DNA from: Marsupella aquatica
Taxonomy: Eukaryota; Marchantiophyta
Length of the DNA: 64,000 nt
Direction of reading: 5' to 3'
NCBI GenBank assembly: GCA_973895155.1
Contig: OZ316891.1
Coordinates: forward strand, 22,816,001 to 22,880,000
The notes below the pieces were generated by a model. That model saw nothing but the letters and a program-made list of their open reading frames with translations. It was not told the DNA's origin and did not search any database. Positions 42,866-55,215 of the stretch are shown here, in pieces. Numbering within the stretch: position 1 is the first letter of the stretch; each line of letters opens with the position of its first letter. The position numbers and the translations under genes are program-made.

Positions 42866-44937
42866 CTAGCTTTTCACCATAACTCGATGACGAGGGCTGC
42901 CTACTTGGTGACTCTGACTGGTAAGATGCTGTCCGTTCAACCCATTTACTACTTTGCTGCTAAAAGTCGGGTTCAGGCTCGCAAGCACTTTGCGCACCTC
43001 GTTTGCCAACTCGACTATGTCCTCATCCACACACTCCACGCCTGTGGAGAAAAAAGGCGCACAAAGGTCAGAACGTTGCATATCTGGTACAGTACACCAC
43101 GGCCAGAAGGGCTATGTCCTTTGTGACCGGATCCTGTCCTGCGGTGCTTGCTAAAGGTGGCCTTTACGGTGGAATCTGGGAACATATGGAGTGCATCAAA
43201 TGCACGAAATAGATGCGGTCGTGTGACTTGGTCATGTGACTTACCAATCTCCTGGAGAGCCTCCTCTAGACGAAAAAGGTACTCATGATTGGGTCCAGAG
43301 GGACCGTGAGATGTGGCGATCTGTCTGTATACATGGGAAGGAAACTGATGTAAGGTTTTTGTCCGAAGGATAGTCCGGTGCTCAAGTTAGAACACCCATT
43401 CAGAAGAGGTATTTCACCTATCCGTTCACACACTTCAAAGAATCGACGACTAATTGGGGTTATTCTCAGACTGAAATCCAATGGGGGAAATAGGAGGAAC
43501 CCAACGAAAAGGGGAGGGAAACAGGGACAAGACAGAGTCAGCTGTTACCTGGCCATTTCCTCTAGAGAAGCAGGACCCAAATAGGACATGTTTGCCGGTG
43601 ACGAAGTGGCAATGTAACTGCGTGTGACATTGAACAAGGTCAGTGTCAAACCCGACTCTCACTGTCTCTGCTGACAATGAGCGAGATTTAACCGCGACAA
43701 ATGAATCAAGTCGCAAAAGCTCGTTTTGTAATAAACCTAGCTACAGAGCATCCAGTTTATAGAACAATCCATATTTCGGACAGTCTACTCACGTGAGGAC
43801 TCCAGTTATTGCTGGAGTGTCTGGTGAATTGAGGGTGTAGAAATTCAGGAAAGCTTTCAAGTCATAAGCTCGCTCTCTCACATCCAAGTACTGCGGATGC
43901 AACCGACCTTCATGTTAGAACACCCTTGTCGACATCATAGACTCCATTCATTTAAAAAAATTGAGGTAAAACATGCAGTCTAGAACCTAAGTCGAGGCAA
44001 TTGTTTGGAAGAAACCTAGGGAGAAAATGAGTAAGCACCAACATCAGACCTCGAACGCTTTTGTTCAATTCAACCACAAAGTGCACTAGCAGTCCTCTGG
44101 ACATGATTTTCCTTTCGAGCGAGACAATACTCCGATCAGCTATGGCATAACCGTGAAAATAAAACTCACTGGTGAAGTGATTTGCAACATTTTTCAACTG
44201 ATTTGGCTCCTTGTAAGGTGACTCTGGCGTACCAACAGGTTCCATATCACCGGGTAATCTAGATTACAAGAGTCATTAAATTGTGTAGGAAAGTGTGTCC
44301 AGGAGCGATGAAGTAACAGACGTTCAGCCAGCTATGGAGTTCAAAGTTTGAAAAACAAATCATTACGTTACAAATCGCACTGGAAAACAGATGATCTCTT
44401 ACCGCCATCACGATCTTTTCTTCGTCATGGCCGCTGACACGGAAAGCAGCACCCCACTGTTCAGATAAAAGCGGAGCTATGTCAGGTAACTGACATCATC
44501 ACCCAGAAGTACGATGCAAAAAATAACTAACACGGCTGAAAGAGAGGATAATTCACTACGAGATCAAACGAACCGTGATGGCTCCGTCGTGCTGTTCTAA
44601 CGTTACTGTCCTTCCAGGCTTCTCGATAGTACCTCGATGGTCAACACTACCTGCGCCATGAGAAGGGTTTGCGAAGGTCAGCGCTGCATTAGTTTTGTAC
44701 AATGGGGAAAAGCACGGAATGTACTGTAACTCAGATGCAAAGCAAACAGATAGGACAGCAGATCCAAAAGAATCTGAATGTGTGATACTGGCCCGCATTG
44801 TCTTATTCAAGTATTAAAACATGCTGACCTTGGTGGAACACACGCCTATAATCCTTTACGTAACCAATGACGCGCTCATCGTAGTTAAAGCCGGTCCGCC
44901 AAATTAGGGATCCGTAGCCGAAGACCCACAGAACCAT
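42866..44937 (-). CDS. GGCT: ChaC-like gamma-glutamyl cyclotransferase (glutathione degradation)
   Basis: Seven exons: 44937-44829, 44650-44574, 44456-44403, 43890-43793, 43617-43549, 43324-43245, 43041-42866; 663 nt, 220 aa, the usual length of plant GGCT2-type enzymes. It starts [20 protein letters not shown], the diagnostic substrate-loop motif. [35 protein letters not shown] (Glu at about 86 is the expected catalytic acid), [11 protein letters not shown] and [18 protein letters not shown] follow in family order. These cytosolic enzymes release 5-oxoproline from glutathione, giving Cys-Gly. The last 50 residues ([17 protein letters not shown]) are not conserved and may differ by isoform. 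The frame is open upstream to 45132, so an N-terminal extension is possible, but the family start is the Met at 44937. Convergent with the RSH gene. Confidence 0.9.
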
Positions 44938-46500
44938 TCTGGCGGTAGACTGAGTTGAGAAGGAAAGTACTCTGCTGCTGCCTCTGTAATAGTCGATCAA
45001 CCTACCGTTGTTAGCATACACAATTATAACCCCCCTTGTCCACGATTTGGTCTGAGGAGCTGCTTTCAAATCACCAATACAAGAAACATCATTTTGACGC
45101 AACCGGTTCTTAGAAACTCCCTTCTTCCCCAAACGCCAGCCCTAATACGGAGCACTCTTACGGTCGACTTGCATGAGAAGATTTTCAGCATCAGTTCAAG
45201 ACAGAAAACCCCTAAACCAGATGGGAAAACTGGAACATCTCGGTGCTGAACTGCGTTTTCTTAATAGTGTTGGAGGAGGCTCCTGTAAGCAGAAGTCACT
45301 CCTTTAAGCTATTAGTAAAGCATAGCCTACAATAAGATCGAGCTAAGTTTTGGAAAATGTTTAATAACCCCCGCAACCATGACTTGCTCTTAAGACAGGA
45401 ATTGTTTTGGCCAAGTGGTTCTCAGTTTTCAGTCGAACACAGAATTGATCTGGCCCAGATTGGAGATCTCTCAACCTTTGGAGATACTCTCAATCTGGGC
45501 AAGAAGAGTTTACCGAGGCCGAACTGTTGAATTGCACTATACATGAGTAAGATTTACGCTGGTACGGCAAGGAATGTTGGTCAATAACAAATGCGAAGAG
45601 GCTGCCCTATAGACGAAGGCGAGATCAAACTCGAGAATGCTAGAACCAGCACTAAGTATAGGTTCGCAGAACTCGCGAAGCCGCATCCAATCTGAACAGT
45701 GAACCGGATAAAAATCTTACAGATGAATCTGGATTTACTTGGGGGCCAAGTTGACCCACAATCATAAGATTCATTTTGAATCGAACATTAATTTCAGTTT
45801 CGAGACAAGCCAACCATTCCACAGTGACAAACAACGAAAAGTTCAGGAGAATGAGAAATTTTCGTTCTCATTCTCCAATTCTGCACGCAGGAATACGAAA
45901 GAAAACTTCCTTCTCGGAATGTGCCAAAAGCGGTGCAACATGAATTCAAGATCGGAACAAACTGTCGGAGCGCTGACTCTCCAACAACAGAATTGGAGTG
46001 GAAACACTTTCACATAATGTAAATGCTGATGTTGATACTATCAGTCCTTCGTCTATATACCTGCGGAAAATATGGACATAATACAGGAAGGTGCGGGGGA
46101 GAGGGAAATAGCCAGAGAGACAGCACTAAGGCAATGGAGAACCGACTTCCACAAGGCGCCCATCACTCGAACAGTGAAAAATGAATAACATTGCGCTTTG
46201 ATCAATGACTCGAGGGCAACTATTCTCCACTTACCAGTGCTCGAAAGCCACCTCGCTGCAAAGAGTACTCTTGTTCTCACAAACGGATCCTTCAGTACAT
46301 AGCCGGCTGCTGCTACAGCAGCAGCAATGCTCGTCGTCGGAGCCTTCAATCAGCGATAACGCTTCTCACAATACTTGCATCGTTTAGATAAGCGGGGTGC
46401 CCTCGACAGCTGCACTCCCGAGACCAACCTCAAGAAAAGCGAAGTGTCTGTCTTCCAGGCCCACAGTATTCCCTGATAGATAGTCTGTAAATTGATAGCT
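44938..46500. promoter_or_regulatory. upstream region of the GGCT gene, possible 5' UTR exon
   Basis: No confident coding exon. A good minus-strand donor (ACTG|GTAAGTGG, about 46233) follows an open GC-richer stretch at about 46355-46234 (AAAVAAAGYVLKDPF). Other frames there have early stops, so a non-coding first exon is the likelier reading. Confidence 0.3.
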
Positions 46501-46910
46501 GCTGCTACTGCAGTTCGGTGCCTCCAGGCTCACAATCAGCCTGTATGGCGTTGCTGCTGTTCACTCGAGCACAACATGCTCGCCTCTTCCTCTTCCAACC
46601 TGACTTCTTATGCTCTCCGCTTTCCTAAATCAACTCTTGATAACAATAAACTTTTCTCAGCGAGCCTATTCGCTTCCTCCCCCTTGTCCTCTAGTCTATT
46701 CAAATCCGCGGCGACAACAGCAAGAACCTCTTCCAAGAATGCATTCAACAAATGACTTGTTCTCGAACTACATGAATTGTTCAACAAAATGCAGGGCCAA
46801 CCGCTCTACTGCTGTCCTCCTCCTCCTTTCTCTCTCTCTCCGCCTTTCCTCATCCCTCCCTGGACCGGAGAATAGAAGAATTGATCAACAAATGTATACA
46901 GAACCACAAC

Positions 46911-46945
<35 letters not shown>

Positions 46946-47460
46946 GCCAAGCCCCACCTTGACTACTGACTGCCACCAAGGAGGCCCTCGCTTCTCTGCA
47001 GAAAGGCACCCAAGACAAGGAAAAATGCAAACTCTACGAGATTCAGAGGGTGCCACTTCTCACATTCGCCGACTCCTTCTCCGCCTCTCGTCTCGCCGGA
47101 TTGGCCAACTCATGCCGTTTTTCGTCACGTTTGACACCCCTTCTCTATTCTCAGTCCTTAACGCTTTCTACCATCCCTCTCCGTAGGCGGGGCACAACGT
47201 GTGCATCTCACTCACACGCCCCACCCAACAAGCAGCAGCAATCGGCAGAATGGATTGGTTGGCGCATCCATCCACTGTCCCACTGACTGCAGCCTGCTTT
47301 ACTCCTGCTTTACTCCTTTACTACTTCCTCACTCAGTTACTCAGTTCTGCCACCCCTTCAGCAAAAACAAAATTGGCAATTCAGGACGAGACGAGACGAG
47401 ACAAGACGAGACGAGACGAGACGAGACAAGAAGAGAGTGGAACAGTAGTGTGGAGGCAGA
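46501..47460. other. intergenic with CT and GACGA microsatellites
   Basis: (CT)n at about 46914-46943 and a pentanucleotide (GACGA)n run with few substitutions at about 47386-47428. Ser-rich and Leu-rich short frames surround them. No gene was identified. Confidence 0.6.
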
Positions 47461-47462
47461 AC

Positions 47463-48440
47463 ACCTACCGAGAAAGGGGGGGCCCGCTGATGGGAGGAGC
47501 TCGACGGGCGCCGAACGGGAAAATAAAGTTGGGAAGGGAGCAAAACAAAGGAGGCAGAATCCCTACCGATAATACTTACCGAGAAGTGGTGGGAGAGGGG
47601 CGGGAGGAGCGGGGGCAGGAACATTTTTTTTGGTGTTAAAAAATTAGCCAAAGTGGCTCCCTTCTGGCGTATGGAGTAAGAAAAGTGGCTTCTGTTTGGG
47701 TTGCAGTCAATTGGTTAATAGTCTAATGATACCTGGTTTGAGATTAAGCTATTGTAGCTAATAAACCCAAAGTTTAGCAGTGCACTCAAGTGACAAATGG
47801 TAACTTGAACAGCTTTGCTAGCTCATTTTTGGGATTTTTTTGGTTCCATTAGCTCATTCTTGGGAATGGTTAATAGTGGAATGATATCTGGTTGAGAAAA
47901 AACTACTGTAGCTATACCCAAAGTTTAGCAGTGCACTTGGGTGACAAATGGTAACTTGACAGCTTTGCTAGCTCATTTTTTGGGATTTTTTTTGGTTCCA
48001 TTAGCTCATTCTTGGGAAAACTTCACTAACTCATTGTCAACTATTCGACAACTATATACTGCATGGTAATGAGTAGGCAAACAGTACTTCTTTTGCCTAG
48101 GGCTTGCTGGAGGATGATGCCGGCCTTTGATCCTGATGTGGCAAATGACTGTCATTTTTTCCATAACTTCTTAGTTCAACTATCGTTAGCCAAGTTCTTT
48201 TCTAGGTAAGTTTTTGACTAATTTTTGCCCACAAAAAAATGGCTTTGAGGGACCGCTATGGAAGGCGCTCTACGGGCAGGGGACGGAAGAAGGCGCTCGA
48301 CAGGAAGAGGGCGCTGGACGGGGAAATAACGTTGGAAAGGGAGGAGAAAACACAATGCACAGTACCTACCAAGAAAGAGGGGGGGCCCGCAGATGGTAGG
48401 CGCTCGAAGGGAAGAGGATGCCGGGCGGGGAAATAATGTT
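47463..48440 (+). repeat. GC-rich dispersed repeat unit, 3 partial copies
   Basis: Partial copies at about 47463-47540, 48250-48345 and 48362-48445 share CCTACC(G/A)AGAAAG, GGGGGGCCCGC, GGCGCTCGA(C/A)GGG and GGGAAATAA(C/T)GTTGG(G)AAAG. The first lies on the other side of the 47630-48017 repeat. Confidence 0.6.
47630..48017 (+). repeat. dispersed repeat with internal 155-bp tandem duplication
   Basis: Same family as 23912-24100 (AAAAATTAGCCAAAGTGGCT, TTGGGTTGCAG, CCCAAAGTTTAGCAGTGCAC). The part from GGTTAATAGT to AGCTCATTCTTGGG is present twice, from 47713 and from 47868, with few differences. Confidence 0.75.
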
Positions 48441-48452
48441 GGGAAAGAAGTG

Positions 48453-48553
48453 TAGGGTAACCCATCCCCAAGAGGGGGTAATGGGATGTAATGCCAGAGG
48501 GCGCTGAGCCCGAGGGGGTTACATCCATTGTCCCCAAGTGGGGATGAGTTAAG
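48453..48553. repeat. fold-back (hairpin) element, about 100 bp
   Basis: Outer arms GGTAACCCATCCCCAAG and CAAGTGGGGATGAGTTAAGC, inner arms GGGATGTAA and TTACATCC, with a GC-rich loop. It is a nested imperfect hairpin; a small MITE is likely. Confidence 0.6.
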
Positions 48554-50661
48554 CGTAAACCCTGAGTGAATTTTTACAAAACATTTGGTTCAATTTGACA
48601 CAGTAAAGTCTGATCAGTCACTGTCTGCCACTTGTAATTACCCTGTTTCTCATTCAAATTTCATAATCCCCAGGCCAGGCTGGCCCAGGGGTTCCGTGGG
48701 TTCACCTGGGGGTAATGTCTCATAACTTGGTACACACATACAAAGAAAAAAATTCACGAGGGGTTTACAAAGAAAAAAAAACACGAGGGGCTGATCATTG
48801 CCCGTTTACCTCATGACCGCCGTCATTATTTTGTTGACTGTTGGACTGTTCCTCTCTCTGCCTGATGAGCCTCGGCCCGACCCTGCCCAATCGTGACGTG
48901 TGGCGAGATTGTGCTGGGAGCATTGGAGCAAAGATGTATATGTTCATGCCCTTGGTGAATGAATTTGGTGCTTTATGGACAAGAATAGAGACCCCAGACT
49001 GAGATAGGGTCATTACAAAACTTTTCACTTTACTTTTGCTAAAAATAGTAAGCAGTTGCGGCCTTTAAGGGCCGTCTTGCATGTGAGACGTCCTTTGTGT
49101 TCCGGCCCTCAAATGAACCCGTGTCATTTCCCAATGAAGCGACACACCGGCAGTCCTGACGGCATCAAAGGAGGGTATGCAAGGGCAAGGGCTGGAAAAT
49201 TTCCGGCCCTTGAGGTCCCTTTCAACTTTGAATAAATCAAAATCCTAGAGGATACATGTGTTGGACACTAACATCTCGATGAATTTACCGTGCACCTGCT
49301 CCCCATACCTGGTGTTCGCCCTCCAAACACCATCGCCCCCTGCATATGGTAGTCGAGAATCTCTCACCTTGACGGACACGTGAAGCCATAGACAGCCTGG
49401 TGCAAATTGAAAGAGAAGAACGCAAACAATCGAAGGTTGCAACCAGAGTTTTCATGTAAATTGAATGTCGGGAAGGCTTGAGCAATGGTGATCAGCGATT
49501 CAAAAGAGGCAAGAAGCTACGACGCTGTACGTGGTTCTACCCGGTGCAGGATAGTACATGCCTGGAAAACATCATCAATCGATCCAGGAGGCAACGATTC
49601 GCCAATCGATCCAGGAACCAAGGTTTGCAGATCCCTGTGTTGCTATCATGTATACAAAGCTCCGCATTTGAACAGTCTATTCAAATTTGCCTTGACATTC
49701 AATGTTATCAGTGACATTCAATTTGATCCTGCTTTCCGATCGATAGTGCGAGCTGCGGTCTAATATGAGAAGTTGGGTCGGGGCAGACAAGTTAAACTTT
49801 TCTTGTTCAATTGTTGACGTTTGTGATTGCATGCCTGCCAAGTCTGAACTCACTAGTAAGGCGCTGCTGCTGAAGCTCTAGTGGTAGCTAGATTAGCTGA
49901 AACTTCATGCCATTACCGTCTCAATCTCCTTCGCGGTACAACAGTAGGCTGGTGCCTGCAATTTCTAAGCACAATGCGCATGGATAGTGAGCTCCTGCCC
50001 CCGTTCCCTCGTTTCTTCTTGCTGCCAAAAGTAGAATCATTATAAGACAACCATATGTTTTCAGGACACTTTTGTAAAGCCGCATTTTTGAAAATCTGAT
50101 CCTTGTAAAGTTACTGCGTAAATGCTCCTCAGTCCCCGTCTCAGTCATCCCGATCAAGTCTCATCCTAAATTGACTCAAGCTTCTCAAGCTGAGTCGGGG
50201 CAGACAAGTCAATAACTTGTTCAATTGTTGACGTTCGATCGTGACAGCAAGGAAAACACGATTAGCATAAACTTCCTCCCATCACCTTCTCAATCTCCTC
50301 CACTTCGTGAACAGCGCATACATGGATCGACAACTCTTACCCTCCTTTCTTCCTTGCTGCAAAACAAACTGGCCAGAAAGATTGTCAATTACTTGTAGTT
50401 TGTAACCGACAATGAGGCCATTAAGAGCAAGTGTTGGGTTGTGTCTGCTCTATTTCCTTTCTAGTATTGTTCGACAGACTTTTTTGCTTGTTTTTTTGCA
50501 CTAATTATGAGTCATATGTACTAACCTCTTACATAATGAATTAGTACTTGTATGCACTAACCTTGTATGTACATTACCCAGGCCATATAAACTATGCATG
50601 TAAAGGCATCAACTTTAGTGTAAAATATGGTGTGAATTTCTTTCAGGTCAGGTTCGACACA
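48554..50661. other. intergenic, no gene seen
   Basis: Only short frames. At 49045-49225, GGCCTTTAAGGGCCGTC and TTCCGGCCCTTGAGGTCC are partly inverted and may be the ends of a decayed MITE; a related AAGGGCCGC...CATGCAAGAC stretch lies at 52205-52245. Two diverged copies of TCGGGGCAGACAAGT(T/C)AA...TTGTTCAATTGTTGACGTT lie at about 49773 and 50195. Confidence 0.4.
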
Positions 50662-51018
50662 ATGGCTAGCACGGATAATTTGAAGGATCTTGCTAAGATT
50701 TATTTGGGAAGTGTAAAGAGGTGAAGGAGTACTTCACCCACATGGAGTCCATGTTTTGTGAGGAGCTTTGGCCTGCCTTGTTGAAGGAGGTGGCCAACTC
50801 TAAAAACCTGGGACCGTACAGAGACCCAAGAACTCAAACACGAGATTGAGAGACTAAAAGCGGAAAACCAACAGGTTGATAGAGACAACAAGATCTTGGA
50901 AGGCCTGCAATCTGAGGCTCTTAAAATATTGCAGAGGAGAGAACAAAAACATAAACCAATCTTAGTTGAGAATGTAGGCGAGAGAAGTACGGGAACCTCT
51001 AGTTCCAATTTCTCCTAA
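50662..51018 (+). pseudogene. broken coiled-coil ORF
   Basis: ATG-started MASTDNLKDLAKIYLG, then a frame change to VKEYFTHMESMFCEELWPAL, then another to ELKHEIERLKAENQQVDR and EGLQSEALKILQRRE. The heptad-like Leu/Ile spacing of the last segment suggests a coiled coil. Frame shifts at about 50710 and 50805 make it a pseudogene, unless small introns were missed. Family unknown; possibly from a mobile element. Confidence 0.45.
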
Positions 51019-53633
51019 CCTGTCACGGATTATTGCACAGAGGGTAGATCCACGACAGACACATGCGTTGAAGGAAACATTTCATTTCACGCAGTAGATA
51101 CATCATATGTGTCAACTAGTACATGACCATCAACTCATGACCAGGATGCTATTCCTGTGCGCTCTAGAAAAAAACTATGCTTGGATTCCTCATTTGAAAC
51201 CACCATTGCTTTGAAATAGTCTGAACTGAAAAGCCCTGCACAATGATTTAAAGGAAAAAAAGTGTGAAAAGTGAAGAGAGAAATTGAGGGTAATAAATGA
51301 GTGAAACCAATTTCATTGCACGAAAGGTTATGACACGAGAGTGATGTTCCCTTGTATTTCTGTAAAGTACATTCAAAATAAGGAAAGCACTATACTCATC
51401 CTCTGTATGTCTGTAAAGTACCTCCAATCTGCTATACGGATTGTAAGCAGTGCATACCTGGTAAGAGTACACGTAAATCTGTACAGACTTGTTTTGGCCT
51501 GCAAAGGCTCGAAGGTATTCTGTTAGGAATTGTTGTGAAGTCCTTGCTTCACACTCGAAGCAGGGATTCTGTTTGCAAGTTCTTGTTTCACACTCAAAGC
51601 AGGATTGAAATTCACTTTGGTTGAGATTGTGAACGGCTAGTAGTGTGCTGCCAGTGAATCAAATGCTGGCACGAATCATTTAGGAAGCAAGAAGGACACA
51701 AAGTCAGCAAGGAGCAATCCTAGTGACACACAATGAGGATTTGATTGAAGGCAGCAGCACGGCAGCAACATGGCAGCAAAACGGATCGAGCAGAGCTTTG
51801 TGATCGAGCAGGAGTGCAATTCCGGGTCAAGTAGCAGCGGCAGTGAGCAAACGGCAGCAATTCCAGGTCAAGTATGACGGCAACTATCGAGGCAGTAGCG
51901 GGGGCAGCAGCGCATGTGAACAAGGCATGTTGTGAATTGAGGCGGCACTGCAAAGGAACGACGCAGCGGCAGTGAGCAGTGTCACGTTTGGTTTTCACAT
52001 TGTCGCATGTAACGCGGAATTATGCAGGGCCAGACTTTGCAGGGACATGTTTTGGTGCAACAGTCCCTGCATCTTGCCCTCTACAAGTTGTGCATAAAAC
52101 AACAGAGAAGTAGATGAAATAGAGTGGGCCCGTGACACGTTTTATGTTTTTTGATTGACTTTAGATTTGGTTTGCACTTTTTCCTGACAACTGTGGGCGT
52201 GTAAGGGCCGCTTTTTTGAGGACTCTTGCACATGCAAGACAGCCCTAAATCACACTTAAATCACAACTGCCCCTAATTATAAAGTGCTATCATGGGTTAC
52301 CCAAAGCACACTAGCACTTACCCAAAGCACAATAGCACAGGTTCAGGAATGGGCTTTGGGCTCCACAAAAGGTGGTGAGAAATGGGCTTTGAGCTCCACA
52401 AAAGGTGGTGAGTGTAAATCATTTATTTGGCAAGTGCACAACAAAAGGTGTTAGAGTGTTCCACCTTTTGTACTGAGTAGTGAGACATGGAATGAGGCTT
52501 TCATAGTGGCAGATGTGGTTTAAAAGCTATGGCTATCCTTAATTTTTTCCAATTCTGGAGTTAAAGTTAACCCATGTACAAAAAGGGGTTGACTTAGGAA
52601 TTAAAATAATTTGGGGGGACATGTTTGTAATTATGGTCAGTTTGGGGGATATGTTAATAAAAATAAACTGTAATATTAAATTCTAGATAATATAAGCACA
52701 CCCCATGAGCATTTACTTGGGTCCACTGGTTACCAGTAGGAGACACCATGCCTTAATGGCCCCACTTCTTGCAAAGCTAACTCCAATCATTTCCACTCAC
52801 TTTATACATTCCAGATTTAAGCTTTGAGGAAGCAATGAGCCCCACCTCTTGTAAAGCCACCCTTAGGGGCTTTAAGAATGACCAGACACTTGTGCTACCC
52901 ATTTCCCATAGCAATCCAATGGGCAGTCAATTAATCCAAAACATTAGAAAGAAATCAACGACTAAGGAGAGACTAAAATCAACGTGAGAAGATCAACAAA
53001 AAACTAGGATATCTTCTCCATCAGATTTTAGACCACCTCTAGAGGACTGAGATGAAGAGGACATGACACATACCAACAAGCAGAGAAAAAGCCAGGGACC
53101 CACTTCACTCTATCTAGGATTGGTAAACTTTCACACCAAGTGGCCTCCTCTCATTTTGTAAAGTGAACTTTGACCAAAGATCATAAATCTACATTGGAGA
53201 TTGAGCGATGCAAAGAAAAGGTGCAATATATCCTCAGCTTGTTTTGTAAAGTGCCCCTTCTTTCCTTGCCCAGGTTCCTCACTTCTTTGTTGTTCTGGAT
53301 AAAAAGAGCATCCAATCTACATATGGAAAATTTGGACAAGAATTAACGACCACACACATGACACCCAATCATCCATAGTATACAATAAATTATCCTTGCT
53401 ATGTCCCTCCTCCAATTGGACCAAAGACCATAAACAAGACCATAAGACCTTTTAAGGTAGGTGGACAAGGTTTTTGTGTAAGTAAATTAAGGTCCCTATA
53501 AAGGGAATTGTCTGAAATGAATGCCCAAGGATTCTAAATTGTGTAATGACACAAAAATTCTAACTCAAGTGTCGTATCCGACATAGATTGTCAATTCTAG
53601 GATATGGAGTGCATTTTTTTGGTCTCTGGTTTT
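51019..53633. other. intergenic with small duplications
   Basis: No gene seen. GGCAGCA/GGCAGTGAGCA-type motifs recur at 51745-51985. Two diverged copies of CTT(C)TTCACACTC(G/A)AAGCAGG lie at about 51544 and 51583. Two near-identical 33-bp units starting AATGGGCTTTG occur at 52348-52380 and 52381-52413, preceded by two copies of TTACCCAAAGCACA. Confidence 0.5.
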
Positions 53634-54001
53634 TGTTAGACTTTTACTCTTGGGTCTAGAGTTACTCTCTAAGTGTAATTTGTCTAATCATTGCCAGGTA
53701 TAAGATTACAATTAGATATGCTACTAAGTACAATTATGCACAAGCATGAGTTAGCTTGTGAATCAAGCTTAGGCTCATATATTGTCACAAACATGTTTGA
53801 GAGATAGAGAAAGTTCATCCTATAGAGACTTGCCTGGTACAGTCGGCCTCGCAGCCGGCGAGCCTATAGTGAAATAATGTTCTCTTGTGTGTTCCCATGG
53901 ACATAGCCATTGGATAAGTGAAACACATATCTTTTGTGTCAACACTTGTTTGTTGGATGCTTCATATATGCATGCTCATAGTGATATTTTACTGTCCAAC
54001 A
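53634..54001 (+). repeat. probable solo copia LTR
   Basis: 368 bp beginning TGTTAGACTTTTACTC and ending GTCCAACA (inverted ends TGTTAGA/TCCAACA), with flanks GTTTT/ATTTT (4 of 5). Near its 3' end CCCATGGACATAGCCATTGG...GTGAAACACATATCTTTTGTGT resembles the R/U5 part of plant copia LTRs. No coding region follows, and the downstream sequence is at best a poor primer site. Confidence 0.45.
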
Positions 54002-54954
54002 ATTTTGGGATGAAAGAAAACACTATAATGTGTGGTGGCATCCTTTGGCTTACAAAATATATTTAGGGCAGGATTCAAATTCTGGCCATTCCATGAAAAA
54101 TGGTTTTTTCATCATCATTAAATCAACCAAAAAAAACCCCTTGTATTTTCCCTTTGCATTGCCCGTCCGTGAGCATTGCCTCTTGCTTTGCCTGCTACCC
54201 ACCATTGCGAGACCTCTGCAATGCTCTGTCTACCCTAAGCTAGCCTGCACGATTTTCCTGGCCTCACACACCTGCCTATGCAGGTCTGTGCCCTCCATGT
54301 GCCTGTCCACTGCCCCTAGTGCCAGCCTTGCCCGTGCCCTCCCTTTCTAACAAGCCCACCGCCTATCTTTGATGGGGAGGGGTAGGAGAGAAAGGGGAGG
54401 GAGAGGGGACAAAACCTTCTCCCTCCCAATAGAGTTGGATGATCGAGTCTGGACCTGCCATGCTAAGGCTGCCATTGCGCATCTCGCATGCCCTCAAGCT
54501 CCTCTCCCCCCTTCCTAACAACATCACTTTTGCAACAATGACATAGACCAACATGACAGCAACAACTACAGTTGAAATGACAACACTTCCACAACCAGAA
54601 CATGTCTACACAGACGTCATTACCAAAAAAGTAACATTTCCACAAATCACACTACCGCAATGACAACCCAATTGAAATAACCCATGCTATAGGCTCAAAA
54701 CTTCACCTTGCCTGCACCATACTTTGTGTCCTTGCCTCCAAGATGCATCTTTGTATCAAAGACACATGAAATATGTCAACAACTCTCTTAATTCACTTGA
54801 ACTATTTTATAGTACCTTCTTGCGTTTGTATGTGCATTATTGGGTTCCTAATGGACATGCAAGGATTTGAGTTTTAAAAAAGAACAAAATTCTCTAGATA
54901 ACCCACTTCTTGTTGCATGGCCATTTTATTAATTTGGTCTCGGGATGCAGCGCA
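54002..54954. other. intergenic, no gene seen
   Basis: C/T-rich blocks and short frames on both strands. Nothing recognised. Confidence 0.4.
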
Positions 54955-55215
54955 CAAGGGGCCGGGACTGGGGGAGTGAAAGACGGGGGAGACCGGGGGG
55001 CGGGCCGGGGGGAGGGGGTGAGGGGAGAACTCGGGCCGGGCTTGGGGGGACGGGCCAGGGGAGGGGGGAACTCGGGCCGGGGCCGGGACCAGTGGATTTT
55101 GCCGGGCAATTTAGGCCAGGATGCTTGGGCCGGGAGAGGTTTGGGTCTTTGAGGGCCGTGCCGGTTCAGGCTGGGAGATCATGGCCGGGCCGGGATACGG
55201 AGACCGGGACAGTTC
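54955..55215 (+). other. G-rich, G-quadruplex-prone block
   Basis: Dense runs of G on the plus strand (GGGGGGCGGGCCGGGGGGAG, GGGGGGACGGGCCAGGGGAG), with CCGGGC/GGGCCGGG repeated many times. Several stretches fit four G3+ tracts within short loops. The proline-rich minus-strand frame here is a product of the composition. Confidence 0.7.

Noticed and set aside
46492-46969. Ser/Leu-rich plus-strand frames that look like transit peptides
   Set aside because: No downstream domain or splice continuation; composition follows CT-rich repeats.
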